This document shows, piece by piece, positions 37,380 through 45,962 of a stretch of DNA of 64,000 bases (position 1 is its first letter; each line of letters begins with the position of its first letter). A program made the translations under genes and the position numbers. Location: NCBI RefSeq assembly GCF_000718785.1, contig NZ_JOCA01000005.1, forward strand, positions 124,001 through 188,000, in the 5' to 3' direction. The notes under the pieces were generated by a model that was not told where the DNA came from, searched no databases, and was given only the letters and a program-made list of their open reading frames with translations. This DNA is from Streptomyces sp. NRRL WC-3626. Its GTDB lineage: Bacteria; Actinomycetota; Actinomycetes; Streptomycetales; Streptomycetaceae.

Positions 37380-39011
37380 ATGGACGCTGTGACCCAGGTC
37401 CCCACCCCCGTCAACGAGCCGGTGCACGGCTATGCCCCCGGGACGCCCGAGCGTGCCCGGCTGGAGGCCAAGCTCAAGGAGCTGGCCGACAACCCGATCG
37501 AGCTCACCTGCACCATCGGCGGCGAGCAGCGGATGGGCGGCGGCGAGCGCTTCGACGTCGTGCAGCCGCACAACCACAAGGCCCGCCTCGGCACCTACGC
37601 CAACGCCACCCGGCAGGACGCCCAGGACGCGATCGACGCGGCCCTCGCCGCCGCCCCCGCCTGGCGCGCGATGGCCTTCGACGACCGCGCCGCGATCATC
37701 CTGCGCGCCGCCGAGCTGCTGGCCGGCCCCTGGCGCGAGACCATCGCCGCCTCCACGATGCTGGGCCAGTCCAAGACCGCCCAGCAGGCCGAGATCGACA
37801 GCCCCTGCGAGCTCGTCGACTTCTGGCGCTTCAACGTCCACTACGCGCGCGGCATCCTCGCCGAGCAGCCCCCGGCCAACTCCCCGGGCGTGTGGAACCG
37901 CATGGACCACCGCCCGCTGGAGGGCTTCGTCTACGCGATCACGCCGTTCAACTTCAGCGCGATCGCCGCCAACCTGCCCACCGCTCCGGCCCTGATGGGC
38001 AATGTGGTGGTCTGGAAGCCGTCCCCGACCCAGACCCACGCCGCCGTGCTGCTCATGCGGCTCCTGGAGGAGGCCGGACTGCCCAAGGGCGTCATCAACC
38101 TCGTCACCGGTGACGGCATCGAGGTCTCCAAGGTCGCCCTGGAGCACCGGGACCTGGCCGGCATCCACTTCACCGGCTCGACCAGGACGTTCCAGCACCT
38201 GTGGAAGACGGTCGGCCAGAACATCGAGAAGTACCGCACCTACCCGCGTCTGGTCGGCGAGACCGGCGGCAAGGACTTCGTCGTCGCCCACCCGAGCGCC
38301 GACCCGGCGATCCTCAAGACCGCCCTGACCCGCGGCGCCTTCGAGTACCAGGGCCAGAAGTGCAGCGCCACCTCGCGCGCGTACATCCCGGCGTCGATCT
38401 GGAACTCCGGCTTCAAGGAGGAGTTCGCGGCCGAGGTCGACGGCATCAAGATGGGTGACGTCACCGATCTGTCCAACTTCATCGGCGCCGTCATCGACGA
38501 GCGGTCCTTCGCCAAGAACAAGGCCGCCATCGACCGCGCCGGACAGGACGCGTCCTGCACGATCGTCGCGGGCGGTTCCTACGACGACTCGGTCGGCTAC
38601 TTCGTCCGCCCGACCGTCATCGAGTGCGACGACCCGGAGAACGAGGTGTTCCGCACCGAGTACTTCGGCCCGGTCCTCGCCGTGCACGTCTACGACGACG
38701 AGAAGTACGACGAGATGCTGACCCAGATGGAGTCGGTGTCCGACTACGCCCTCACCGGCTCGGTCGTCGCGAACGACCGCGCGGCGGCGGCGTACACGAT
38801 GGAGAAGCTGCGCTACGCGGCCGGCAACTTCTACATCAACGACAAGTCGACCGGTGCCGTCGTCGGCCAGCAGCCCTTCGGCGGCGGCCGTGCCTCCGGC
38901 ACCAACGACAAGGCCGGCGCCCCGCAGAACCTGATGCGCTGGACCCTGACCCGCGCCATCAAGGAGACGCTGGTCCCGCCGACCGAGTACGGCTACCCGC
39001 ACATGGGCTGA
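37380..39011 (+). CDS. pruA: L-glutamate gamma-semialdehyde (P5C) dehydrogenase
   Basis: This 543-aa NAD-dependent aldehyde dehydrogenase converts P5C/glutamate semialdehyde to glutamate, completing proline breakdown with the gene upstream. Catalytic C328 lies in FEYQGQKCSATSR and E294 in RLVGETGGKDF; the NAD motif is GIHFTGSTRTFQHLW. The length matches RocA/PruA type-1 enzymes. AAGGAG lies 11 nt before ATG 37380, and a 35-nt gap joins it to proline dehydrogenase in one operon ending at a strong hairpin. Confidence 0.96.
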   Translation: MDAVTQVPTPVNEPVHGYAPGTPERARLEAKLKELADNPIELTCTIGGEQRMGGGERFDVVQPHNHKARLGTYANATRQDAQDAIDAALAAAPAWRAMAFDDRAAIILRAAELLAGPWRETIAASTMLGQSKTAQQAEIDSPCELVDFWRFNVHYARGILAEQPPANSPGVWNRMDHRPLEGFVYAITPFNFSAIAANLPTAPALMGNVVVWKPSPTQTHAAVLLMRLLEEAGLPKGVINLVTGDGIEVSKVALEHRDLAGIHFTGSTRTFQHLWKTVGQNIEKYRTYPRLVGETGGKDFVVAHPSADPAILKTALTRGAFEYQGQKCSATSRAYIPASIWNSGFKEEFAAEVDGIKMGDVTDLSNFIGAVIDERSFAKNKAAIDRAGQDASCTIVAGGSYDDSVGYFVRPTVIECDDPENEVFRTEYFGPVLAVHVYDDEKYDEMLTQMESVSDYALTGSVVANDRAAAAYTMEKLRYAAGNFYINDKSTGAVVGQQPFGGGRASGTNDKAGAPQNLMRWTLTRAIKETLVPPTEYGYPHMG

Positions 39012-39029
39012 CGCCCACCCAGGCCCCGG

Positions 39030-39062
39030 ACGGGCCAAGGTCACCCCCCGACCTTGGCCCGT
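39030..39062 (+). terminator. Terminator of the proline operon
   Basis: A 13-bp stem (39030-39042 with 39050-39062) with a 7-nt loop lies 18 bp after the pruA stop; the downstream bases are T-rich (GTTTT at 39068-39072). Confidence 0.85.
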
Positions 39063-39320
39063 TCGGTGTTTTCGCAGGTGGGAGCGGTGTGGCCCGGTCT
39101 GCCGTCTCAGATAGTAGGAAGTCCGAGTAATTGTGCAGACAGATGCGCCCGGCTCCCTTAGCTTTGTAGGAGCCGAACGAACCGCTCGATCAAGCGAACG
39201 GCGGTCGTGAGCCGGACCCCGCGCAGGCCACCCCTGCGGTCCGCAGCTCCCCGCCCCGACTCGGCGTCTCGCACCCCCTCTTTTTCCGCACTCCAGGTAT
39301 GCCGAAGGAGTCGATGCGCC
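39063..39320. other. Non-coding interval before the small Arg-rich gene
   Basis: It holds CAGACAGATG (39136-39145, shared with the proline promoter region) and a hairpin CGGCTCC/GGAGCCG (39150-39156, 39169-39175). No protein or RNA gene is convincing. Confidence 0.4.
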
Positions 39321-39452
39321 ATGGCCGAGACGACCGTCCGCCGCCGCGTCCGCCACACCTCCCGTACGAGCGAATCCGACCGCAAGAACGCCGCCGCCGC
39401 GCTGCAGCGCGCCCTCGACCGCCGGGACAACGGCGGCTCGACCGGCCACTGA
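39321..39452 (+). CDS. Small basic protein, 43 aa
   Basis: This short ORF begins MAETTVRRRVRHTSRTSESDRKN and ends ALQRALDRRDNGGSTGH. It is strongly basic at the N-terminus and predicted helical in the middle. GAAGGAG lies 11 nt upstream of ATG 39321. Codon third positions are GC-rich as in real genes. I recall a similar small protein upstream of leuB in other streptomycetes, but no function. Confidence 0.55.
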   Translation: MAETTVRRRVRHTSRTSESDRKNAAAALQRALDRRDNGGSTGH

Positions 39453-39518
39453 CACGCCCCGGCGTCCGTATGCCGGACAGTGCATGTCATCCCGTGGGAC
39501 GAGGAGTAGGGTGCCCGC

Positions 39519-40562
39519 ATGTCTCGCAGCATCAATCTCGCAGTGATCCCCGGTGACGGCATCGGCCAGGAGGTCGTGGCCGAAGGCCTGAAGGTCCTCT
39601 CCGCCGTCCTTCCGCAGGATGTGAAGCTGGAGACCAAGGAGTACGACTTCGGCGCCCGGCGTTACCACGCCACCGGTGAGACCCTCACCGACGCCGACCT
39701 CGACGAGCTGAAGCGGCACGACGCCATCCTGCTCGGCGCCATCGGCGACCCGGGTGTTCCCTCCGGCGTCCTGGAGCGCGGCTTCCTGCTCAAGCTCCGC
39801 TTCGCCTTCGACCACCACGTCAACCTGCGGCCGTCGAAGCTGCTCCCCGGTGTCGCCACGCCGCTCGCCGGCCAGCCGGAGATCGACTTCGTCGTCGTGC
39901 GCGAGGGCACCGAGGGCCCGTACACGGGCAACGGCGGCACGATCCGCAAGGGCACCCCGCACGAGGTCGCCACCGAGGTCTCCGTGAACACGGCCTTCGG
40001 TGTCGAGCGCGTGGTCCGCGACGCCTTCGCCCGCGCCCAGGCCCGCCCCCGCAAGAAGCTGACGCTGGTCCACAAGAACAACGTGCTGGCGTTCGCCGGC
40101 CACCTGTGGACGAACGTGTTCAACAAGGTGGCCGAGGAGTACCCCGACGTCACCACCGACTACATCCACGTCGACGCCGCGACGATCTACCTCGTCACCG
40201 ACCCGGCCCGCTTCGACGTCATCGTCACCGACAACCTCTTCGGCGACATCATCACCGACCTCGCCGCCGCCGTCTCCGGCGGCATCGGCGTCGCGGCCTC
40301 CGGCAACATCAACCCGAGCCGCGCGTACCCGTCGATGTTCGAGCCCGTGCACGGCTCGGCCCCGGACATCGCAGGTCAGGGCAAGGCCGACCCCAGCGCC
40401 ACGGTCCTGTCCGTCGCCCTCCTGCTGCGCCACCTCGGTCACGACACCGAGGCGGCCCGCATCGAGGACGCCGTCTCCGCCGACCTGGCGGAGCGCGGCG
40501 CCCTGCCCGCCCGCAGCACCTCGGAGATCGGCGACGCGCTCGCCGCACGAGTAGCCGGCTGA
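39519..40562 (+). CDS. leuB: 3-isopropylmalate dehydrogenase
   Basis: This 347-aa enzyme is an NAD- and Mg-dependent beta-decarboxylating dehydrogenase of leucine synthesis. Motifs are [30 protein letters not shown], the catalytic Lys/Tyr region VHKNNVLAF, the metal-binding Asp in [30 protein letters not shown] and [24 protein letters not shown] (39507-39512) lies 6 nt before ATG 39519, and GAGGAG overlaps just upstream, so translation could be leaderless or SD-driven. Confidence 0.96.
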   Translation: MSRSINLAVIPGDGIGQEVVAEGLKVLSAVLPQDVKLETKEYDFGARRYHATGETLTDADLDELKRHDAILLGAIGDPGVPSGVLERGFLLKLRFAFDHHVNLRPSKLLPGVATPLAGQPEIDFVVVREGTEGPYTGNGGTIRKGTPHEVATEVSVNTAFGVERVVRDAFARAQARPRKKLTLVHKNNVLAFAGHLWTNVFNKVAEEYPDVTTDYIHVDAATIYLVTDPARFDVIVTDNLFGDIITDLAAAVSGGIGVAASGNINPSRAYPSMFEPVHGSAPDIAGQGKADPSATVLSVALLLRHLGHDTEAARIEDAVSADLAERGALPARSTSEIGDALAARVAG

Positions 40563-40579
40563 CCCGGCGCACCACCCCG

Positions 40580-40611
40580 AAGCCGCCGGGCCGCAACACA
40601 CCCGGCGGCTT
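40580..40611 (+). terminator. Terminator after leuB
   Basis: An 11-bp stem (40580-40590 with 40601-40611, 10-nt loop) is followed by TT. It separates leuB from the ilvE leader promoter. Confidence 0.85.
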
Positions 40612-40663
40612 TCTCCTGTCCCCGCCGGGTGTCACCATCGACCACCGGGCCGCAATCACCCTG

Positions 40664-40693
40664 TTTCGTCCGCGGTCGCCTACGGGCGATAAT
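40664..40693 (+). promoter_or_regulatory. Putative ilvE leader promoter
   Basis: GATAAT (40688-40693) is a near-consensus -10 box, rare in such GC-rich DNA; TTTCGT (40664-40669) lies 18 bp upstream as a weak -35. Transcription would begin near 40700, at the Shine-Dalgarno of the leader ORF. Confidence 0.5.
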
Positions 40694-40711
40694 CGAACGC
40701 GGAGCCGCGGA

Positions 40712-40789
40712 ATGAGGGAATGCTCGGACGTCCTAGTACTGGCCATCGGCCGTACGGGCGTGTGCGCGGCCCGTCACTACAACCGGTGA
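40712..40789 (+). CDS. Candidate ilvE leader peptide, 25 aa, with VLVLAI core
   Basis: This ORF starts with ATG 40712, preceded by GGAG at 7-nt spacing. Residues 7-12 are Val-Leu-Val-Leu-Ala-Ile, encoded GTC CTA GTA CTG GCC ATC; CTA and GTA are rare codons here. It resembles the ilvB leader (both start MR, then I/V-LVL and G-K/R). Its stop codon (40787-40789) overlaps the ilvE ribosome binding site, so ilvE translation should depend on ribosomes finishing the leader. A 6-bp hairpin (40754-40759 with 40769-40774) lies inside it. The bases GTCCT under the stall codons (40730-40734) can pair with AGGAC (40790-40794) at the ilvE SD. No intrinsic terminator is present. Confidence 0.65.
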   Translation: MRECSDVLVLAIGRTGVCAARHYNR

Positions 40790-40802
40790 AGGACTACCAC
40801 TC

Positions 40803-41909
40803 ATGACGACGCCCACGATCGAGCTCAAGCCCTCCGCCCACCCGCTCTCGGACGCGGAACGCGAGGCGATCCTGGCCAACCCCGGGTTCGGCCGCCACTT
40901 CACCGATCACATGGTGACCATCAAGTGGACCGAGGGCCGCGGCTGGCACGACGGCCAGCTCGTCCCGTACGCGCCGCTCTCCCTCGACCCCGCGACCACC
41001 GTCCTGCACTACGCGCAGGAGATCTTCGAGGGCCTGAAGGCCTACCGCCGGCCCGACGGGTCCGTCGCCACCTTCCGCCCCGAGAAGAACGCCGAACGCT
41101 TCCAGCGCTCCGCCAAGCGGCTCGCGATGCCCGAGCTGCCCGTCGAGACGTTCATCGAGGCGTGCGACGCCCTCGTCACGCAGGACAAGGCATGGGTCCC
41201 GGCGCACGGCGGCGAGGAGTCCCTCTACCTGCGCCCCTTCATGATCGCGACCGAGGTCGGGCTGGGTGTGAAGCCCGCCAACGAGTATCTGTTCCTGGTC
41301 ATCGCCTCCCCGGCCGGCGCCTACTTCCCGGGCGGCGTGAAGCCCGTCTCCATCTGGGTCTCCGAGGACCGCGTCCGCGCCGTCCCCGGCGGCATGGGCG
41401 ACGCCAAGACCGGCGGCAACTACGCGGCCTCCCTCCTCGCCCAGGCCGAGGCCGCCGCCAAGGGCTGCGACCAGGTCTGCTACCTCGACGCAGTCGAGCA
41501 CAAGTGGGTCGAGGAACTCGGCGGCATGAACCTCTACTTCGTGTACGGCGCCGCATCCAATTCGAAGCCCGTGATCGTCACCCCGACGCTGAGCGGTTCC
41601 ATCCTGGAGGGCGTCACCCGTGACTCCCTGCTGGCCGTCGCCCGCGACCTCGGCTACGACGCCGTCGAGGAGCGCGTCAGTGTCGACCAGTGGCAGCGCG
41701 ACTCCGAGAACGGCAGCCTCACCGAGGTCTTCGCCTGCGGTACGGCCGCCGTCATCACCCCGGTCGGCACCGTGAAGCGGGCCGGCGCCGAGTGGCGGCA
41801 GAGCGGCGGCGAGCCCGGCGAGGTCACCACCCGGCTGCGGCAGGCCCTCCTCGACATCCAGCGCGGCACCGCCGAGGACAAGCACGGCTGGATGCACCCG
41901 CTCGGCTAG
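40803..41909 (+). CDS. ilvE: Branched-chain amino acid aminotransferase
   Basis: This 368-aa PLP enzyme of fold type IV makes the final transamination to valine, leucine and isoleucine. Motifs are [16 protein letters not shown], the PLP lysine K202 in [25 protein letters not shown] and [16 protein letters not shown]. The length matches BCAT type II. GAAGGA lies upstream of ATG 40803 and overlaps the stop of the candidate leader ORF. It is followed by the leader of cimA. Confidence 0.97.
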   Translation: MTTPTIELKPSAHPLSDAEREAILANPGFGRHFTDHMVTIKWTEGRGWHDGQLVPYAPLSLDPATTVLHYAQEIFEGLKAYRRPDGSVATFRPEKNAERFQRSAKRLAMPELPVETFIEACDALVTQDKAWVPAHGGEESLYLRPFMIATEVGLGVKPANEYLFLVIASPAGAYFPGGVKPVSIWVSEDRVRAVPGGMGDAKTGGNYAASLLAQAEAAAKGCDQVCYLDAVEHKWVEELGGMNLYFVYGAASNSKPVIVTPTLSGSILEGVTRDSLLAVARDLGYDAVEERVSVDQWQRDSENGSLTEVFACGTAAVITPVGTVKRAGAEWRQSGGEPGEVTTRLRQALLDIQRGTAEDKHGWMHPLG

Positions 41910-41987
41910 CCGGGGCGGGTGAACACCCACCGCCCGCATCCTGAGACGGATCGTGAGCGCGGGGGCGGATTGTGCCAGACTGCCCCC

Positions 41988-42038
41988 GTGCTCTCGTTCG
42001 CCACGATTATTGGCAGCAGGCGCGCCGGTCCGCAGTGA
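41988..42038 (+). CDS. Candidate cimA leader peptide with Ile-Ile (16 aa)
   Basis: GTG 41988 opens a 16-residue ORF reading MLSFATIIGSRRAGPQ. The tandem ATT ATT codons at positions 7-8 are rare in this genome and match isoleucine, the end product of the citramalate pathway. CAGACT (41976-41981) lies 6 nt upstream, the leaderless -10 spacing common in this window. A hairpin CGTACG-ACAC-CGTACG (42044-42059) and then a canonical terminator (42092-42117) follow, giving the full architecture of a transcription attenuator. Confidence 0.72.
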   Translation: MLSFATIIGSRRAGPQ

Positions 42039-42091
42039 CCGCACGTACGACACCGTACGGGCGGACACCGTCGTCCTCGACCCGCGCGCAG

Positions 42092-42117
42092 ACCTCTCGC
42101 ACCCGCGAGAGGTTTTT
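42092..42117 (+). terminator. cimA attenuator (intrinsic terminator)
   Basis: ACCTCTCGC (42092-42100) pairs with GCGAGAGGT (42105-42113) across a 4-nt loop and runs into TTTTT (42113-42117). It lies 54 nt after the leader stop and 109 nt before cimA. A CGTACG-ACAC-CGTACG hairpin sits upstream. Confidence 0.85.
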
Positions 42118-42225
42118 CTGTTTCCTGGCCCCACCCGCGGCCGGAAACGGGGCGCAAGGGACCATGGGGGAACGGTGGAACCGGTCATTCCGGTAGACCG
42201 AGATCAACTCAGGAGCCTTCAGACC

Positions 42226-43830
42226 ATGACCGCAACCAGCGAGCCCGACGACTCGTTCCACGTCTTCGACACCACCCTGCGCGACGGCGCCCAGCGCGAG
42301 GGCATCAACCTCACGGTCGCCGACAAGCTCGCCATCGCACGGCACCTGGACGAGTTCGGCGTGGGCTTCATCGAGGGCGGCTGGCCCGGCGCGAACCCGC
42401 GGGACACCGAGTTCTTCGCCCGCGCCCAGCAGGAGATCGAGTTCCGGCACGCCGAGCTGGTCGCCTTCGGCGCCACCCGCCGCGCCGGCACCACCGCGGA
42501 GAAGGACCCCCAGGTCAGGGCGCTCCTCGACTCCGGCGCCCAGGTGATCACGCTGGTCGCGAAGTCCCACGACCGCCATGTCGAGCTCGCCCTGCGCACC
42601 ACCCTCGAGGAGAACCTGGAGATGGTCCGCGACACCGTCTCCTTCCTCAAGGGCGAGGGACGGCGCGTCTTCGTCGACTGCGAGCACTTCTTCGACGGCT
42701 ACCGCGCCAACCCCGAGTACGCAAAGTCGGTCGTCCGCGCCGCCTCGGAGGCCGGCGCCGACGTCGTCGTCCTGTGCGACACCAACGGCGGCATGCTCCC
42801 GGCGCAGATCCAGGCCGTGGTCGCCACCGTCCTCGCCGACACCGGCGCCCGGCTCGGCATCCACGCCCAGGACGACACCGGCTGCGCCGTCGCCAACACC
42901 CTCGCCGCCGTCGACGCGGGCGCCACCCACGTCCAGTGCACCGCCAACGGCTACGGCGAGCGGGTGGGCAACGCCAACCTGTTCCCCGTCGTGGCCGCCC
43001 TGGAGCTGAAGTACGGCAAGCAGGTCCTGCCCGAGGGCCGGCTGCGGGAGATGACCCGCATCTCGCACGCCATCGCCGAGGTCGTCAACCTCACCCCGTC
43101 GACGCACCAGCCGTACGTCGGTGTCTCCGCCTTCGCCCACAAGGCCGGCCTGCACGCCTCCGCGATCAAGGTCGACCCGGACCTCTACCAGCACATCGAC
43201 CCCGAGCAGGTCGGCAACACCATGCGGATGCTGGTCTCCGACATGGCAGGGCGCGCCTCCATCGAGCTCAAGGGCAAGGAACTCGGCATCGACCTCGGGG
43301 ACGACCGCGAACTGGTCGGCCGGGTCGTCGAGCGGGTCAAGGAACGCGAGCTCAAGGGCTACACGTACGAGGCCGCCGACGCCTCCTTCGAACTGCTGCT
43401 CCGCGCTGAGGTCGAGGGCCGGCCGCTGACGTACTTCGACGTCGAGTCCTGGCGCGCGATCGTCGAGGACCGCCCCGACGGCAGCCACGCCAACGAGGCC
43501 ACGGTGAAGCTGTGGGCCAAGAGCGAGCGCATCGTCGCCACCGCGGAGGGCAACGGGCCGGTCAACGCCCTGGACCGCGCCCTGCGCGTCGCCCTGGAGA
43601 AGATCTACCCCCAGCTCGCCAAGCTGGAGCTCGTCGACTACAAGGTCCGCATCCTCGAGGGCAAGCACGGCACCCAGTCCACCACCCGCGTCCTGATCTC
43701 CACGTCCGACGGCGCGGGGGAGTGGTCGACGGTGGGCGTCGCGGACAACGTCATCGCCGCGTCCTGGCAGGCACTCGAGGACGCCTACGCGTACGGGCTG
43801 CTGCGGGCCGGCGTGGAGCCGGCGGCGTAG
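42226..43830 (+). CDS. cimA: Citramalate synthase
   Basis: This 534-aa enzyme belongs to the DRE-TIM/HMGL acyltransferases. It begins with FDTTLRDGAQREGINL, has the metal-binding HAQDDTGCAVANTLAAVDAG and NGYGERVGNANL motifs, and ends in a LeuA-type regulatory (dimer) domain. The sequence follows the CimA branch (pyruvate + acetyl-CoA to citramalate, a threonine-independent route to 2-oxobutyrate for isoleucine) rather than LeuA. AGGAG lies 10 nt before ATG 42226. The Ile-Ile leader upstream supports an isoleucine rather than a leucine role. Older annotations may call it a second leuA. Confidence 0.92.
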   Translation: MTATSEPDDSFHVFDTTLRDGAQREGINLTVADKLAIARHLDEFGVGFIEGGWPGANPRDTEFFARAQQEIEFRHAELVAFGATRRAGTTAEKDPQVRALLDSGAQVITLVAKSHDRHVELALRTTLEENLEMVRDTVSFLKGEGRRVFVDCEHFFDGYRANPEYAKSVVRAASEAGADVVVLCDTNGGMLPAQIQAVVATVLADTGARLGIHAQDDTGCAVANTLAAVDAGATHVQCTANGYGERVGNANLFPVVAALELKYGKQVLPEGRLREMTRISHAIAEVVNLTPSTHQPYVGVSAFAHKAGLHASAIKVDPDLYQHIDPEQVGNTMRMLVSDMAGRASIELKGKELGIDLGDDRELVGRVVERVKERELKGYTYEAADASFELLLRAEVEGRPLTYFDVESWRAIVEDRPDGSHANEATVKLWAKSERIVATAEGNGPVNALDRALRVALEKIYPQLAKLELVDYKVRILEGKHGTQSTTRVLISTSDGAGEWSTVGVADNVIAASWQALEDAYAYGLLRAGVEPAA

Positions 43831-43915
43831 GAACTCCGTGCCGGCAGGGGCGGCCCCGGGAACCCCTGCCGGTCCGAATGCCCGTTTATCGCAGGATTCG
43901 GGTAGCTTCGAAGAT

Positions 43916-45259
43916 ATGAAGGACGCGCCGCTGCGTACCCTCGTACGCCTGCTGATCGTGCCGGTGACCGCCGCGCTGGCGGTCCTGATGGCCGGAGCGC
44001 CCGGGGCGCAGGCGGAGACGGATCTCTCCCGGATCGCGAGCCAACTGCGGGAGAGCCCCGTCTACGTCGACCCCGCGGCCCGGGACATCCTGGCCGAGTC
44101 CGACGCCGAGGCCCTCGCCGGCAAGATCGAGGACGCGGACAAACCCGTCTTCGTCGTCGTGCTCCCGGCGGACTATCCCACGCGGAACCTCTTCCAGAAC
44201 CTGCGCACCGAGACCGGCGTCACCGGTCTGTACGGCATCCGGCTCGGCGACGAGTTCGACGCGCGCGCCGACGGCAGCGTGCTGAGCCGGCAGGGCGTAC
44301 GGAACCTGGTCGCCTCCGTGCAGGGCGCCGGGGACGCCAAGGCCCAGCTGAACGACTTCGTCGACGGCGCGCTGCGCAACACCGGCGGCGCGGCGCCGAA
44401 CTCATGGAACGACGGGGCCGGCCGTGACGTCCCCGTCGGCGGGCTGATCACCGTCGGAGCGCTGGTGGCGGCCGGTGGTGCGGGCATCTACGCCGTGTCC
44501 CGCCGCAACCGGCGGCGCCACGAGGAGGAGCAGCGGGCCGCGCTGGAGAAGCTGCGGGTGGTGGTCGACGAGGACATCACCGCGTTCGGCGAGGAGCTCG
44601 ACCGGCTCGACTTCCACCCCGGCGAACCCGGTGCGGACGACGCGATGCGGGCGGACTACGAGCGTGCGCTGGACGCCTACGAGAAGTCCAAGTCGTACAT
44701 GGCGGCGGCCGGCAGGCCGGAGGACGTACGCGCCGTCACCCAGGCCGTGGAGGACGGCCGCTTCGCCCTCGCCTCGCTCGCCGCCCGCCGGGCGGGACGC
44801 CCGCTGCCGGAGCGGCGTCCGCCCTGCTTCTTCGACCCGCGGCACGGCCCCTCGGTGGCCGACGCCGTCTGGACGCCACCGGGCGGGGCCGAGCGCGAGG
44901 TGCCGGTCTGCGCGGCCGACCGGGCGCGCCTCGACGACGGCCTCGACCCGGCCGTGCGTGAGGTCGAGACCGAGTACGGGCGCCGCCCCTACTGGGACGC
45001 CGGCCCCGCGTACGGTCCCTGGGCCGGGGGCTACTTCGGCGGCGGGCTGCTGCCCGGGCTGCTCGTCGGCACCGTACTCGGCGGCATGATGGCCGGTCCC
45101 TCCTACGCGGCCGACTACGGGGCCGGATACGGGGACTTCGGCGGCTACGGCGGCGGCGATGTGTCCGGCGCGGACTTCGACGCCGGTGACTTCGGCGGTG
45201 GCTTCGGCGGAGGCGGCGGGGACTTCGGGGGCGGCGGGGACTTCGGCGGCGGGTTCTGA
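43916..45259 (+). CDS. Membrane-anchored TPM-like protein with Gly-rich tail
   Basis: This 447-aa protein has a signal peptide (cleavage likely after AQA, residue 33), an extracytoplasmic domain resembling TPM/YgcG-type modules, one TM helix (GGLITVGALVAAGGAGIYAVS, near 180-200) and a cytoplasmic helical region. A Cys-containing stretch follows (PPCFFDPRHGPS and VPVCAADRARL), a second hydrophobic Gly-rich segment, and a tail of GGF/GGD repeats. The function is unknown. TAGCTT (43903-43908) lies 7 nt before ATG 43916, suggesting a leaderless message. Confidence 0.75.
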   Translation: MKDAPLRTLVRLLIVPVTAALAVLMAGAPGAQAETDLSRIASQLRESPVYVDPAARDILAESDAEALAGKIEDADKPVFVVVLPADYPTRNLFQNLRTETGVTGLYGIRLGDEFDARADGSVLSRQGVRNLVASVQGAGDAKAQLNDFVDGALRNTGGAAPNSWNDGAGRDVPVGGLITVGALVAAGGAGIYAVSRRNRRRHEEEQRAALEKLRVVVDEDITAFGEELDRLDFHPGEPGADDAMRADYERALDAYEKSKSYMAAAGRPEDVRAVTQAVEDGRFALASLAARRAGRPLPERRPPCFFDPRHGPSVADAVWTPPGGAEREVPVCAADRARLDDGLDPAVREVETEYGRRPYWDAGPAYGPWAGGYFGGGLLPGLLVGTVLGGMMAGPSYAADYGAGYGDFGGYGGGDVSGADFDAGDFGGGFGGGGGDFGGGGDFGGGF

Positions 45260-45282
45260 GCCGGATTCCTTTCCGGGAACGC

Positions 45283-45322
45283 CGAGCGCCCGCCCTCCCG
45301 TACGGGGGGCGGGCGCGCTCGG
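45283..45322. terminator. Hairpin between convergent genes
   Basis: CGAGCGCCCGCCC (45283-45295) pairs with a GGGCGGG...CGCTCG arm with a 2-nt bulge. It lies between the stops at 45259 (+) and 45351 (-). Confidence 0.65.
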
Positions 45323-45350
45323 GGGCGCCGGGTGGGCGCCTTCGGCGTTC

Positions 45351-45962
45351 TCAGGCGGCGTTGCGGATCGCCGAGATGTCGAAGTTCAGCTTGATCTTGT
45401 CGGAGACCAGGACGCCACCCGTCTCCAGGGCCGCGTTCCAGGTCAGACCCCACTCGGAGCGCAGGATCTCCGCCTTGCCCTCGAAGCCGACGCGCTGGTT
45501 GCCGAACGGGTCGGTCGCGGCGCCGTTGAACTCCAGGTCGATGGTGAGCGGCTTGGTGGTGCCGAGGATCGTCAGGTCACCGGTGATGCGGTAGTCGTCG
45601 CCGCCGAGGGCCTCCGTGCCGGTGGTGCGGAAGGTCATCGTCGGGAACTCGTCCGTCTTGAAGAAGTCCGAGCTCTTGAGGTGGCCGTCACGGTCGGCGT
45701 TGCCCGTGGTGATGCTGTCCATCACCACGTCGAGGGTGGCGGTGGACTTGGCCGGGTCGGAGCCGTCGAGCTGCAGCGTGCCGGTGAAGTCCTGGAAGCT
45801 GCCCTTGACGTTGGTGACCATCGCGTGGCGGGCGACGAAGCCGATCGTGCTGTGGGCGGGGTCGATGGTGTACTCGCCGGTCAGGGCGGCGAGGTCCGGG
45901 TTCACCGCGGCGTCGGTGGTCGCGGCGGGGGTGTCGTGGTCCTTGCGGCCGAAGATGCCCAT
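45351..45962 (-). CDS. YceI-family polyisoprenoid-binding-like protein
   Basis: This 203-aa protein has the lipocalin-like YceI fold: YTIDPAHSTIGFVARHAMVTNVKGSFQDFTGTL, then LKSSDFFKTDEFPTMTFRT and GDLTILGTTKPLTIDLEF. No signal peptide is present (start MGIFGRKDHD), so it is cytoplasmic, unlike E. coli YceI. ATG 45962 has AGGAG 7-8 nt upstream. A palindrome GTTGAA-TG-TTCAAC lies 35 bp upstream of the start as a likely operator. Confidence 0.92.
   Translation of the reverse strand: MGIFGRKDHDTPAATTDAAVNPDLAALTGEYTIDPAHSTIGFVARHAMVTNVKGSFQDFTGTLQLDGSDPAKSTATLDVVMDSITTGNADRDGHLKSSDFFKTDEFPTMTFRTTGTEALGGDDYRITGDLTILGTTKPLTIDLEFNGAATDPFGNQRVGFEGKAEILRSEWGLTWNAALETGGVLVSDKIKLNFDISAIRNAA

Noticed and set aside
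39299..39556. 85-aa open frame overlapping the 43-aa gene
   Set aside because: Out-of-frame shadow rich in Arg and Pro that runs into the leuB start.
37356..40601. 1081-aa open frame on the minus strand
   Set aside because: Spans three unrelated plus-strand genes (pruA, a small gene, leuB) and shows no domain.
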